Below the pieces are notes generated by a model. The model saw only the letters and a program-made list of their open reading frames with translations, had not been told where the DNA came from and did no database searches. The position numbers and the translations under genes were made by a program. DNA of 64,000 bases from CAZZCP01 sp964653235 (GTDB lineage: Bacteria; Bdellovibrionota; Bdellovibrionia; Bdellovibrionales; UBA840), in NCBI GenBank assembly GCA_964653235.1, contig CAZZCP010000003.1:1-64000 (forward strand), given 5' to 3'. This document shows, in pieces, positions 43,524 through 53,281 of the stretch. How positions within the stretch are numbered: the stretch's first letter is position 1; each line of letters starts with the position of its first letter.

Positions 43524-45389
43524 ATGAACTACAATTACAGTCTATATTTGGTTTTTTCTGTTTTTGTTTTTAGTGCATGTAGTTCAATTAAGACCGTTCG
43601 CAACAAAGATGAACTCACAAAAGTTACACCCAAGATTTTTGAACAAAGAGCTCCCGCCTCGATGGACCCACCACAAGACGACAAAAATCAATTTATTGAC
43701 TCTGTGCATATTCGAAGTAAAGCAGACTATCATTTTACTATGGGCGAAGCATACAGCCTTGATGGAGAGACGGACAAAGCCATTGAGTCTTTTAAACTTA
43801 CTTTAGTTTACGACCCAGATTCTGCTTTGGTAAGAGTTCGTTTGTCAGCAGAGTATATTAAAAAAGGCTTTATTAGCGAGGCAATCGAACAAGCTGAGCT
43901 CTCAATTCAAAAAGATCCCAATTTTCTGCCGGCTAGAATTTTGTTGGGTAGTCTTTACTCGACTCTGAAAATGTTTCCCAAAGCCAGAGCGCAATACCAG
44001 GCTATTTTAGACAAAGAGCCAAACAATGAAGAGGCACAACTTTATATGGGTGCCCTATATGTAGAAGAGGGAAATGAAAAACTAGCAATTCGCCACTTTC
44101 AGAAATTGGCAAATAGAAAAGATGCAGAATCAGCTCATTTGGCCTACTACTACCTTGGACGGCTATATTTTAACCAGAAGAAAATGGCAAGCTCGATCAA
44201 CAGCTTTCAAAGAGCTCTTGAAATTCGCCCTCGCTTTGTAGAGGGAGTCTTAGCTCTAGGTTCGGTTTATGAAAGTGAACTCAAAAAAAAGCAGGCGATT
44301 GAATTGTACCAGAGTTATCAAGATCGTTTTGGCGACAGTTATCGAGTGGCAGAGCCTCTTGGAAGACTTTATATGGAAGAGGAACAACTGGGCCTCGCGT
44401 ATCGTCAATTTGAAATCATTGACAAAGCAGCTCGCGCTAGCCTTAGCACCAAAGTAAAAATGGCCCTCATCTTGATTGAAAAAGACGATTATAAGATGGC
44501 GATCGTTAAACTCAAAGAAATTCTTAGAGAAGTGCCCGAGTCTGATAAGATTCGTTTTTACTTGGCTGCAGTTTATGAGGAGATTCAAGATTTTAACTCT
44601 GCGATTGATGAGTTTCGAACAATTCCAGTAAGTAGTAGCTTTTACGTCGAAGCAACCATACACGGAGCATATTTATTAAAGCAGAAGAGTAGATATCGTG
44701 AGGCAGAAGAATGGGTGCAGTCAGCGATCGAAGCACGCCCAGATGCAGTTCAGCTTTACACTCTTCATGCCTCTCTTTTGGACGACCAAGAGAAATTTTC
44801 GCAAGGACTTGCCTTGATGTTGAAGGCTCAAGAGAGATTTCCTAAGAATGAGCAGGTTCTTTTCTTTTTAGGATCATTTTATGATAAGATGGGTAAGAAA
44901 AAAGAGACTCTTGTGCAGATGCAAGAAATCTTAAAAATCAATGCTGAAAATGTGCAGGCCTTAAACTATTTGGCATACACCTTGGCCGAGATGAATATTC
45001 GACTTGAAGAAGCAGAGAAATTTGCAATAAAGGCAAATTCTTTAAAACAAGACGATCCTTATATAACAGATACGCTTGGCTGGATTCAATTTAAGCGCGG
45101 CAATTACAGCGAGGCTGTAAGAACTTTAGAGAGAGCCTATAGCCTAAGCACGACGGAAGGCATTATTGCCGAGCATCTAGGGGATGCTTATTATAGAAGC
45201 GAATTGCCGAGTAAAGCAAAACGCATTTATAAAAAAGCTCTGGAGTTACATAGTAGTGAAAAAGACAAAGCAAAAGTTCGAGCTAAAATTGCAGCTGTTG
45301 AGAATATGCTTTCTAACCTTCAAGCGATTAAAGCTGCAGGTGCCAAGTCGATTCAAAGACAACCTGCCAGCTCTTCTACTAAAGATTAG
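43524..45389 (+). CDS. TPR-repeat lipoprotein
   Basis: A 621-residue lipoprotein (lipobox FSAC, about residues 16-19) with about a dozen tetratricopeptide repeats from residue 65 to the end, for example FTMGEAYSLDGETDKAIESF, GEAYS and LGWIQFKRGNYSEAVRTLER. AAGGAG lies before the ATG at 43524, so this start is preferred to the GTG six bases upstream. TPR lipoproteins of this kind are commonly anchored to the outer membrane and scaffold envelope complexes; the partner is unknown. Its end overlaps the LolB-like gene by 50 bases. Confidence 0.75.
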   Translation: MNYNYSLYLVFSVFVFSACSSIKTVRNKDELTKVTPKIFEQRAPASMDPPQDDKNQFIDSVHIRSKADYHFTMGEAYSLDGETDKAIESFKLTLVYDPDSALVRVRLSAEYIKKGFISEAIEQAELSIQKDPNFLPARILLGSLYSTLKMFPKARAQYQAILDKEPNNEEAQLYMGALYVEEGNEKLAIRHFQKLANRKDAESAHLAYYYLGRLYFNQKKMASSINSFQRALEIRPRFVEGVLALGSVYESELKKKQAIELYQSYQDRFGDSYRVAEPLGRLYMEEEQLGLAYRQFEIIDKAARASLSTKVKMALILIEKDDYKMAIVKLKEILREVPESDKIRFYLAAVYEEIQDFNSAIDEFRTIPVSSSFYVEATIHGAYLLKQKSRYREAEEWVQSAIEARPDAVQLYTLHASLLDDQEKFSQGLALMLKAQERFPKNEQVLFFLGSFYDKMGKKKETLVQMQEILKINAENVQALNYLAYTLAEMNIRLEEAEKFAIKANSLKQDDPYITDTLGWIQFKRGNYSEAVRTLERAYSLSTTEGIIAEHLGDAYYRSELPSKAKRIYKKALELHSSEKDKAKVRAKIAAVENMLSNLQAIKAAGAKSIQRQPASSSTKD

Positions 45390-45975
45390 TCTTATTAGTG
45401 TATTGTGTTCTTGTGCACTAGGGCCTAAGAAATTCGAAGAATACCAAGAGGGAACTTGGACCATTCGGACTATGATTCGCGATAAGGTAAAAAAAGAGAG
45501 TGTCGTAGTTAATTTAGACACCTTAGCAATTCGCCCCAATCGAATGAGAATGGAGTTCATTACTCCTTTAGGGGTGCATTTGGGTAGTTTTGCTATGAAT
45601 GAAAAAAAAGTTCAGTATGCTCTTCACAAAGAAAAAAAATTTTACCAAGGCAAAACCACAGCAAAAGCACTGCAACCATTGTTAAAGACAGAGCTCGATC
45701 CAAGGTGGTTATTACAGATTTTATTTGAGCAAAAACCAGGAGAGGGCTGGGTGTGTCAGCGCGACAAAGATCAATATTTAGAATCTTGTAGTAATGAAGA
45801 GGCTGAGATTCAGGTTCGTTGGTTGAAGCGCAAGGCTGAACAGAGAAACATAGAAATTCAGACAAACAGAGCCTTAATACAGATGAACCTGCGTTCATTC
45901 CAGCCTAAAGTCGAGGAATCAGAGTCTTCCTTTGAGTTGCAAAGCCCCAAAGGCTACCGAAAAATCAAAATCTAA
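45340..45975 (+). CDS. LolB-like lipoprotein
   Basis: The longer open frame upstream is read against the TPR gene. The GTG at 45340 gives a short signal with lipobox VLCSC (about residues 22-26). The mature part resembles LolB/DUF4292: EGTWTIRTMI, LAIRPNRMRMEFITPLGVHLGSF (about 72-94) and a later half without clear features. LolB inserts lipoproteins into the outer membrane. With several lipoprotein genes around, that fits, but sequence support is modest. No good ribosome site precedes the GTG, so translation may be coupled to the TPR gene. Confidence 0.5.
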   Translation: MPSRFKDNLPALLLKISLISVLCSCALGPKKFEEYQEGTWTIRTMIRDKVKKESVVVNLDTLAIRPNRMRMEFITPLGVHLGSFAMNEKKVQYALHKEKKFYQGKTTAKALQPLLKTELDPRWLLQILFEQKPGEGWVCQRDKDQYLESCSNEEAEIQVRWLKRKAEQRNIEIQTNRALIQMNLRSFQPKVEESESSFELQSPKGYRKIKI

Positions 45976-46020
45976 TTCATAATAGAGCTAAGGCGATATG
46001 CCTTTCTTACAGGAGGCCCG

Positions 46021-48090
46021 ATGTCCAATTTTCAATTCAAAGATGTAGTAAATCGTTTACAGAAAGAAAATCATTTAGAAGAGCTCAACTGGACCGGGAC
46101 TTTTAATGACTACATTCAAATCATCGAGAAGAATCCGATGGTTACTCGCAATGCCTTTCAAAGAATTTACGATATGATTCTTGAGGGCGGCACAGAGGAA
46201 TATGAAGACTTTAAAAAGAGAGTCATTCACTATCGCTTTTTTGATGATGAAACCAACAATGGCAAAGACGCAATTTTTGGCATGGACATTCCCTTAATGA
46301 AGCTTGTGAATATTTTAAGGTCAGCTGCTTTGGGCTATGGAACTGAAAAAAGGGTGATTCTTCTTCACGGTCCTGTCGGTAGCGCAAAGTCAACTATCTG
46401 TCGTTTGATTAAGCAGGGTTTGGAGAGGTATTCACGGACTGATAAAGGAGCTCTTTATACTTTTGATTGGATGGATGAGAGCAATACAGGAATATTAGGT
46501 AAAGGTGTTACACGTTTGCCAAGCCCGATGAATGAAGAGCCTTTACTACTTATTCCGACTGAAATGAGAGAAGACTTTTTTGCCGAGCTAAACAAAGCCT
46601 GCCCTAAATGGGAGTACAAGGTAAAGCCCAAAGGTGACTTGAGTCCTCCTTCAAGATTTATCTTCAATCAATTTATGGAACACTACCATGGTGATGTGAA
46701 TAAAGTCTTAGAGCATGTTCGGGTGCGAAGACTTCTGATAAGTGAAAAAGACCGTGTTGGCATTGGTACCTTTCAACCGAAAGATGAAAAAAATCAAGAT
46801 TCTACTGAGCTCACTGGAGATATCAACTATCGTAAAATTGCGGAGTATGGGTCTGATTCTGATCCGAGAGCCTTTAATTTTGATGGTGAATTCTGCGTTG
46901 CAAATCGAGGAATCATTGAATTTGTCGAGGTCTTAAAGCTAGACGTTGCCTTTTTGTATGATCTTTTGGGCGCATCGCAAGAGGGGGTGATTAAGCCGAA
47001 GAAATTCGCACAAACTCCGATCGACGAAGTTATTATTGGCCACACCAATGAACCAGAATATCGCAAACTGCAAAACAATGAATTTATGGAAGCCTTAAGA
47101 GATAGAACGGTAAAAGTAGATATTCCTTATATCACTCGTTGGGATAAAGAGATTCAAATCTATAAAAAAGATTTTAATGCTGAAAAAGTTCGAGGAATGA
47201 GTATTGCTCCTCATACCATTGAAATGGCCGCAATGTGGGCGGTCTTAACTCGTTTAGAAAAACCCAAAAAAGCAAATATTTCGAGAATGCAAAAACTCAA
47301 ACTCTATGCGGGTAAATCGCTACCAGGTTTTACCGAAGAAAATGTTAAAGAGCTTCGCAAAGAGAGCATGAGAGAGGGTTTGGATGGAATTTCGGCTCGT
47401 TATATTCAAGACAAACTTTCGAACGCCTTGGTTCGAGCACAAAGTCAGGGCAAAGGTTGCGTGAATCCTTTTATGGTGATGAGTGAACTTGAATCGGGAC
47501 TCAAAGGTCACTCTTTGATCAACTCTGATGAGAAGAAAGCAGATTACATTGAGCTTTTGGGCCAGGTAAAACAAGAGTATGAAGATATTATTAAATCAGA
47601 AGTACAAAGAGCGATCAGTGCTGATGAAGGTGCACTGCAAAGACTCTGCGCCAACTACATTGATAATGTAAAGGCCTATACGCAAAAAGAAAGAGTCAGA
47701 AATACATTTACTGGTCAATATGAAGAGCCAGATGAAAGACTTATGCGTGACATTGAAGAAAAAGTCGAAATTCCTGAGTCGCAAAAAGATGATTTTCGTA
47801 GAGAGATCATGCACTACATCGGAGCTCTTTCTATTGAAAACCGAAAGTTTGACTATAAGGCCAATGAAAGGCTTCACAAGGCATTGGAGTTAAAACTTTT
47901 TGAAGATCAAAAAGATACCATCAAGCTCTCGACCCATGTGAGTTCGGTCGTGAACAAAGAAACACAAGAGAAGATTGGTATTGTGAAAACGCGCCTGATT
48001 AAAGATTTTGGCTATGATGAAATCTCTGCAATTGAAGTTCTCAACTATGTAGCCAGTATTTTTGCTCGCGGCGATGTAAAGGGAGCTTGA
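46021..48090 (+). CDS. prkA: PrkA-family serine protein kinase
   Basis: First gene of the conserved prkA-yeaH-spoVR operon. An N-terminal AAA+ domain has Walker A LHGPVGSAKSTICRLIK (about residues 117-133), and a C-terminal PrkA kinase domain starts near 460 (GLDGISARYIQDKLSNAL, and further ALQRLCANYIDNVKAYTQKE). The length of 689 is slightly above E. coli YeaG (644). AGGAGG precedes the ATG. YeaG/PrkA proteins act in sporulation, stationary-phase or nitrogen-starvation responses; the target here is unknown. It overlaps yeaH by four bases. Confidence 0.93.
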   Translation: MSNFQFKDVVNRLQKENHLEELNWTGTFNDYIQIIEKNPMVTRNAFQRIYDMILEGGTEEYEDFKKRVIHYRFFDDETNNGKDAIFGMDIPLMKLVNILRSAALGYGTEKRVILLHGPVGSAKSTICRLIKQGLERYSRTDKGALYTFDWMDESNTGILGKGVTRLPSPMNEEPLLLIPTEMREDFFAELNKACPKWEYKVKPKGDLSPPSRFIFNQFMEHYHGDVNKVLEHVRVRRLLISEKDRVGIGTFQPKDEKNQDSTELTGDINYRKIAEYGSDSDPRAFNFDGEFCVANRGIIEFVEVLKLDVAFLYDLLGASQEGVIKPKKFAQTPIDEVIIGHTNEPEYRKLQNNEFMEALRDRTVKVDIPYITRWDKEIQIYKKDFNAEKVRGMSIAPHTIEMAAMWAVLTRLEKPKKANISRMQKLKLYAGKSLPGFTEENVKELRKESMREGLDGISARYIQDKLSNALVRAQSQGKGCVNPFMVMSELESGLKGHSLINSDEKKADYIELLGQVKQEYEDIIKSEVQRAISADEGALQRLCANYIDNVKAYTQKERVRNTFTGQYEEPDERLMRDIEEKVEIPESQKDDFRREIMHYIGALSIENRKFDYKANERLHKALELKLFEDQKDTIKLSTHVSSVVNKETQEKIGIVKTRLIKDFGYDEISAIEVLNYVASIFARGDVKGA

Positions 48091-49190
48091 TGAGCATTCA
48101 GCAAGATCATCGTCGTTTTCGCGACATTGTAAAAGGCAAGATCAAACAAAATTTTAAAAAATATATCACTCAAGGCGAGATGATTGGTAGACAAGAAAAA
48201 GAAATCGTCAAAATACCAGTACCGCAAATTGAGTTGCCTCGTTTTAAATATGGTTCCAATCAAGAAGGTGGGCAGGGACAAGGTGAAGGAGAAGGCCAAG
48301 AGGGTGGTGATGGCAAAGGCCCTGGTAAGGGCCAGCAACAAGCAGGTAAGGACGCTGCCCAACATGCCGTTGATGTTGAAGTGAGCTTTGATGAACTTGC
48401 TGAGATTTTAGGTGAAGAGCTTGAGCTTCCTCGTATCGAACCTCGCGGCAACAAACAAATCAATAGCGCCAAGTTAAAACTCAGAAGTATGTCAAATATT
48501 GGGCCGAATAGTTTGCGTAATTTTAAAGCATCTTACCGAGAGGCTCTAAAGCGCTCGATGATAGAAGAAACTTATGACCCTGACGAGCCCTTTATTGTGC
48601 CGATTAAAAGTGATATGCGCTATCGTTCGTTTAAAGAGGTTACAGCTCCAGAATCAAATGCTGTTGTGATTTATATGATGGATGTCTCGGGTTCAATGGG
48701 TGGAGAACAAAAAGAGATTGTACGCATTGAAAGTTTTTGGATCAATACCTGGCTGAAGCATCATTACAAAGGCCTGCAGACTCGTTTTATCATTCACGAT
48801 GCCGCTGCTAGAGAAGTCGATGAAGATACTTTTTTTAAAACCAGCGAGGCGGGAGGAACACTCATTTCATCTGCCTACAATTTGTGTCGTAAAATCATTG
48901 AAGATGAGTACCCTATTGAAGAGTGGAATATCTATCCTTTTCATTTTAGTGATGGAGACAATTGGTCTTCGGATGACACAAAATATTGCCTAAAGCTTTT
49001 GAACGAAAAAATTCTACCCAAGGTCAATATGTTTGGCTACGGACAAGTTGAGAGCAAGTATGGCAGTGGGCAATTTATGAAAGATCTTGAGCGAGAGTTT
49101 AATGAGGATGAAAGAATCATTTTAAGCCAAATTGCTTCAAGAGAAAAAATAGCAGAATCTATACAAGAGTTTTTAGGAAGGGGTAAGTAG
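48087..49190 (+). CDS. yeaH: YeaH/DUF444 protein with a VWA domain
   Basis: The second member of the operon. A Gly/Gln/Glu-rich region (about residues 55-95; GGQGQGEGEGQEGGDGKG) separates the N-terminal part from a von Willebrand A-like domain, whose metal site is MMDVSGSMGGEQKEI (about 196-210). Length 367 is below E. coli YeaH (427). It is coupled to prkA by a four-base overlap and to spoVR by a one-base overlap. It is thought to work in one complex with YeaG and YcgB; direct evidence in this lineage is lacking. Confidence 0.92.
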   Translation: MMSIQQDHRRFRDIVKGKIKQNFKKYITQGEMIGRQEKEIVKIPVPQIELPRFKYGSNQEGGQGQGEGEGQEGGDGKGPGKGQQQAGKDAAQHAVDVEVSFDELAEILGEELELPRIEPRGNKQINSAKLKLRSMSNIGPNSLRNFKASYREALKRSMIEETYDPDEPFIVPIKSDMRYRSFKEVTAPESNAVVIYMMDVSGSMGGEQKEIVRIESFWINTWLKHHYKGLQTRFIIHDAAAREVDEDTFFKTSEAGGTLISSAYNLCRKIIEDEYPIEEWNIYPFHFSDGDNWSSDDTKYCLKLLNEKILPKVNMFGYGQVESKYGSGQFMKDLEREFNEDERIILSQIASREKIAESIQEFLGRGK

Positions 49191-50698
49191 TGATCGACTC
49201 TCACCTGCCTGATGAACTCCATGAGTGGCACCACAAAATTCGAAAAATCGCGACCGACTATGGCTTAGATTTTTTTCCTGTCGTCTTTGAAATGGTAGAC
49301 TATAAACAGATCAATGCCATTGCTGCCTATGGTGGTTTTCCGGTGCGCTACCCTCATTGGCACTTTGGAATGCAGTTTGAGCAACTACAAAAGAGCTACG
49401 ACTACGGACTTTCTAAAATTTATGAATTGGTCATCAATACCAATCCGGTCTATGCCTACTTGTTGAAGGGCAATTTGATGATGGATCAAAAATTGGTTAT
49501 GGCTCATGTATACGGACATGCTGATTTTTTTAAGAACAATCAATGGTTTGCTCCAACGAATAAGAAGATGATGGATACCATGGCCAATCATGCTACGCGG
49601 ATTCGTCAATATATTGATCGCTTTGGTCGCGACCGAGTGGAAAGCTTTATTGATAAATGCCTCACACTTGAAAATCTCATTGATAGGTACAGTCCTTATA
49701 TTGTGCGAACGACCGATCAAGACCGACTTGCAGAGAAGCAAAGAGTTCAAGAGAGCTTGCGAAACCGAGGTATTTTAGAAAATTATAGCAAAGAGATTAG
49801 ACCTGATCTTTCGAGCACTGGGGAGGAGACTCCTCAAAAAGAGATTCGTTTTCCATCACGTCCTGAAAAAGACATCTTGCTCTTCTTAATTCACTACGCT
49901 CCTCTTGAAACCTGGCAACAAGATGTTTTGTCGATCATTCGTGATGAGGCCTATTATTTTGCACCCCAAGGAATGACCAAGATTATGAACGAGGGCTGGG
50001 CCTCTTACTGGCACTCTAAAATGATGACCAAAAATATTATGGATGACAGAGAAGTGGTTACCTATGCCGACCATCATGCGGGTGCGATGGCAATGGACCC
50101 CATGGGATTTAATCCGTATAAGATTGGTATTGAACTGTTTCGCAATATTGAAGACCGTTGGAACAAAGGTCAGTTTGGCAAAGAGTGGGAAGATTGCGAT
50201 AGTTTTGAAATGAAGCGAAGCTGGGATAAAAAAACCGGCTTAGGTCGGCAAAAAATCTTTCAAATACGGCGCGACTACAATGATATCAATTTTATTCGTG
50301 AGTTTTTGACTGAGGATTTTTGCATAGAGCATAAAATTTTTGTGTGGAACCAAGACCAGCAAACCGGGCAAAGGTTTTTTGATCCGAGCGTTTACCCAAA
50401 GATGAAACAAAAACTCCTTTTTCAGCTTACCAATGGTGGGCATCCTGTGATTTCATTGGTTGAGGCCAATTTTGAAGGACGAGGGGAGCTTTTGCTTGAG
50501 CACCTTCACGAAGGCATGGATTTACAAATGGCTCCAATGCAAGAGACGATGAAGAACTTGGCCTACCTCTGGGGTAGACCGGTGAATATGAAAACTACGA
50601 TGGATGAAGTTGACTTTATTTATCGTTGGGATGGCAAAGAATTTGAGAAAAATAAAATTGGTGAGAGTGTAAAACTCGAAGAAGTTGCCGAGACTTAA
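49190..50698 (+). CDS. spoVR: SpoVR/YcgB family protein
   Basis: A 502-residue member of the SpoVR family, named for Bacillus spore cortex formation but widespread in non-spore-formers. Family motifs: MAHVYGHADFFKNNQWF (about 103-119), DEAYYFAPQGMTKIMNEGWASYWH (about 252-275) and ADHHAGAM. The start is GTG at 49190, sharing one base with the yeaH stop. Its stop TAA (50696-50698) shares TTAA with the stop of the opposing gene. No function can be read from sequence beyond the operon link. Confidence 0.93.
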   Translation: MIDSHLPDELHEWHHKIRKIATDYGLDFFPVVFEMVDYKQINAIAAYGGFPVRYPHWHFGMQFEQLQKSYDYGLSKIYELVINTNPVYAYLLKGNLMMDQKLVMAHVYGHADFFKNNQWFAPTNKKMMDTMANHATRIRQYIDRFGRDRVESFIDKCLTLENLIDRYSPYIVRTTDQDRLAEKQRVQESLRNRGILENYSKEIRPDLSSTGEETPQKEIRFPSRPEKDILLFLIHYAPLETWQQDVLSIIRDEAYYFAPQGMTKIMNEGWASYWHSKMMTKNIMDDREVVTYADHHAGAMAMDPMGFNPYKIGIELFRNIEDRWNKGQFGKEWEDCDSFEMKRSWDKKTGLGRQKIFQIRRDYNDINFIREFLTEDFCIEHKIFVWNQDQQTGQRFFDPSVYPKMKQKLLFQLTNGGHPVISLVEANFEGRGELLLEHLHEGMDLQMAPMQETMKNLAYLWGRPVNMKTTMDEVDFIYRWDGKEFEKNKIGESVKLEEVAET

Positions 50699-51537
50699 TC
50701 TCTCACTTTGCAGGCGTAAATGTATTGGCTTTGTCTGCGGGCAACACTGTTTCGATTGTATCTTTTCTTGCGAATCTTCCAGTTTTTATCGATATAAATA
50801 TCTTCTCCTCTTTGAGTGCGACGGTAGACTTCTTGCAGCTCCATAGATCGACAAAACTCAAACCTAGGTGCTTTTGCTTCTTCTAAAGCAAGTGTCACCG
50901 CAGAGACACTTGGTGTGTCAGCATCTTCATTAACGAGTAGAAACTCAAATTCATAATCAGAATAGTAGGTCGATTGAAGAACTCTTCGGTACGCATGAAG
51001 TGCATCAATCTGATCATACAATTTTACTGGATTACTCATCATTTTGGTTTTTTTGGCCTTATAGTCAACCACAAGAAGAATTGCGAGTCCGCTTTCAAAG
51101 ACAACTTCGTAGGCAAATTGATCTTCAGCTCTTACAACAAGACGGCCGTTGTAAGTTGTAATGACTCGCTTGTTGATTTTATTTTGGTAAGAAAGCTCAC
51201 CAAATTTTTGCTTCATAGTCTCTATATAAGGATTGCTTGGTTTAGTAGCGACAACAACAGGGGACTTTTGGGGAGCATCATCAAGAGTTTCGTCAGACAC
51301 AACTACAAAAGAAGTGGGCGGAGAGTCAACAACCTCAAAAACGGGGCCTCGAGGTTCACGAAGATCGATAGCCTCTTCAACTTCAGTTTCAGTCTCTTCA
51401 CTGCCCTGGCTTTGATCATCTTGGTTGTTGGTTACAGTCGCACCAGGGCTATTGGTTTTTTTCTTTCCACAAGCAACCAAAAGTCCAAGGCTAAAGCCAA
51501 AAACAAAAAGGATTTGTAAATAATGTCGGGCTTTCAT
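50695..51537 (-). CDS. Lipoprotein of unknown function
   Basis: The ATG at 51537 is preferred to one at 51627 because it gives a lipoprotein signal with lipobox LLVAC (about residues 19-23). An acidic, low-complexity linker (about 28-60) and a beta-rich domain follow (RVITTYNGRLVVRAEDQFAYEVVFES and YEFEFLLVNEDADTP). Two cysteines near the end (FCRSM and ACKVRD) may form a disulfide. No family is recognised. It is convergent with spoVR. Confidence 0.6.
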   Translation of the reverse strand: MKARHYLQILFVFGFSLGLLVACGKKKTNSPGATVTNNQDDQSQGSEETETEVEEAIDLREPRGPVFEVVDSPPTSFVVVSDETLDDAPQKSPVVVATKPSNPYIETMKQKFGELSYQNKINKRVITTYNGRLVVRAEDQFAYEVVFESGLAILLVVDYKAKKTKMMSNPVKLYDQIDALHAYRRVLQSTYYSDYEFEFLLVNEDADTPSVSAVTLALEEAKAPRFEFCRSMELQEVYRRTQRGEDIYIDKNWKIRKKRYNRNSVARRQSQYIYACKVRD

Positions 51538-51625
51538 AAATACTCCACAATATTGATTTGCAAGTGCTAAGCCGGCTGAAAAGTAAAAGAATGCAGTTTT
51601 GGCTGTATAGAAATCAAACAGAGAC

Positions 51626-51648
51626 AAAAAAGGCAGCCACTAGGCCCC
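51626..51648 (-). terminator. Intrinsic terminator of the 51657 gene
   Basis: On the minus strand GGGGCC, loop TAGT, GGCTGCC (51648-51632; one bulge, one G-U pair) is followed by six T (51631-51626). It lies nine bases after the stop of the lipoprotein gene at 51657. Confidence 0.5.
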
Positions 51649-51656
51649 TTAATTAT

Positions 51657-53039
51657 TTAGGGATTTTCTTCGAAAAACTGGGCCGCTTCATCTAAAAATT
51701 CAGGTCTAAGCCAGCTTTCATGATACAAAGTAAAGTTATCTTCGTATTTCTCTAAAAAGGCTTTTTGCTTATACAATATGGCAGAGTGAAGACTGCCATG
51801 TTCATTTAAAATCATTCGATACTTTGCTTGCCTATCCGTCAAGTAATTGCTGGCAAGAAAGTTTTCGTCATACCAAATTTTACTTAAAAACTCGAAATAA
51901 ACTTCAGGCAGATCATAGCGAATAGGCAAGATTCCTACTTTGTTTGCGAGATAGCCTGATAAACCAAATTGAGTAAAAGAATCTACAGCCTTAGCAGTCT
52001 CGGCATATCTTCTTTTTAAATACTCTATTCTGTCTTTAACATTTTCGGGACTAACAGTTTGAGTGGTCTCTGAGTAGAACAAATAGAGCAAAGTTTCTTC
52101 AGCAGTTAAAACGCCAAGTTTACCAGTAGTAGTTTGAGCATTGAAAACAGTGAATTTTTGATAGATGCTAGCAGCCCACTTTGGATAGCGAATCCAGCCA
52201 GTAAGAGGAAAGGCAGAAGAGCCGATATAGATAGCTGTTTTTGTCCAAAACCACCAGCCTGTATAATCATCCAAATTGTGTTGAGTTAAATCATATAAAA
52301 AATCTGCCTTTTGGCGAATGCTCATTTGACCAAAGCGCAGAATATGAAATTCTTTGTAAAGTCTTGTGAGTGCAAAAAAAGAAGCTATCAGGTCTTGTTT
52401 TTCAGTATCGCTCAATTGACAGCGAATCGTATCTTCTGGCCGCTCGAGCAGAAAACTTATATAAAGCGGAATAAGATATTGGTAGCTATGCCATTTGGCC
52501 TCATGATAGAAGTCTTTCTCATTGTTTCGATCTAAGGGGCGCAAAACAGAATCAAGTAAGTATCTTTGTTCTGCAAGCAGTGTATCGAGTCGTTCAAAGT
52601 AATTGCTGCAAATTCTACTGTCTGAAAGCTCACGAGCGAGTTCATCGTAGGCATCAGGTACAGTGGCAGGGTACTTTCCAGAAATCAAATCACTACGAAG
52701 ATGACGTTCTTTAGATAAGAGCCTTTGATGTATTTTTTGATATTGGATTTGAAAATCACTCAGAGCCTGATCGATATCTGTTTTGATAATCCCATCAAGC
52801 CAACGAACTTGAATTATAGGCTTTAAGCCCCTGTGAAACTCACGCATTAAGTAAAGTTCCATAATTTCATTTTGGTCTTTTTCTTTTTGGGTAATTTGTG
52901 GTTTCGGCTCTAAGGGAATTTTGTCTTTGGAGAGATTCTCTTTTTGTATGCCAGGACCCCGATCTGAGATCAGCTTAGATTCGTTGCCAGAATCAGAGCA
53001 GGCAAAAAGCAATAAAAAGACAAAGTATTTTGTATACAT
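51657..53039 (-). CDS. Large lipoprotein of unknown function
   Basis: A 460-residue protein with lipobox LFAC (about residues 11-14) and a mostly helical, Tyr/Phe-rich mature part. A short hydrophobic stretch around WWFWTKTAIYIGSSAFPLTG (about 256-275) may be buried rather than spanning. No domain or catalytic motif is recognised. The start has no strong ribosome site. A 240-base stretch (53040-53279) upstream holds no gene but has a strong hairpin (53252-53274). Confidence 0.6.
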   Translation of the reverse strand: MYTKYFVFLLLFACSDSGNESKLISDRGPGIQKENLSKDKIPLEPKPQITQKEKDQNEIMELYLMREFHRGLKPIIQVRWLDGIIKTDIDQALSDFQIQYQKIHQRLLSKERHLRSDLISGKYPATVPDAYDELARELSDSRICSNYFERLDTLLAEQRYLLDSVLRPLDRNNEKDFYHEAKWHSYQYLIPLYISFLLERPEDTIRCQLSDTEKQDLIASFFALTRLYKEFHILRFGQMSIRQKADFLYDLTQHNLDDYTGWWFWTKTAIYIGSSAFPLTGWIRYPKWAASIYQKFTVFNAQTTTGKLGVLTAEETLLYLFYSETTQTVSPENVKDRIEYLKRRYAETAKAVDSFTQFGLSGYLANKVGILPIRYDLPEVYFEFLSKIWYDENFLASNYLTDRQAKYRMILNEHGSLHSAILYKQKAFLEKYEDNFTLYHESWLRPEFLDEAAQFFEENP

Positions 53040-53244
53040 AGTTCAATGAAATGCATCATCTATGCCTATGCCAAATGCAAATATATTGATCAAGACTAAA
53101 AATCTTTCACTCAATTACATACCTAAGACAAAATATGTCACTTTGAGCTGGTACTGACTTTGCTTATTATAAGATTATTCTATAGGTGGACTCAGGTCTT
53201 TTGACGGGATCAGGGAGATGTTAGGTTTGCTCATTCGTGGGTGT

Positions 53245-53281
53245 AAAAGAGCCCGCTCTGCAGTGCAGAGCGGGTTTTTTT
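53245..53281. terminator. Strong bidirectional terminator next to glnA
   Basis: CCCGCTCTGCA (53252-53262) and TGCAGAGCGGG (53264-53274) form a perfect 11-base inverted repeat. Seven T follow on the plus strand (53275-53281), and TCTTTT follows on the minus strand (53250-53245). The plus-strand T-run reaches the glnA stop codon. It ends glnA; no plus-strand gene upstream explains its stronger plus orientation. Confidence 0.85.

Noticed and set aside
45184..45339. Upstream extension of the LolB-like frame
   Set aside because: It is an out-of-frame shadow of the TPR gene, and it would bury the lipoprotein signal inside the protein.
45990..46004. AAGGC/GCCTT hairpin between the LolB-like gene and prkA as a terminator
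   Set aside because: Only five pairs, and the following T-run is interrupted; too weak to call.
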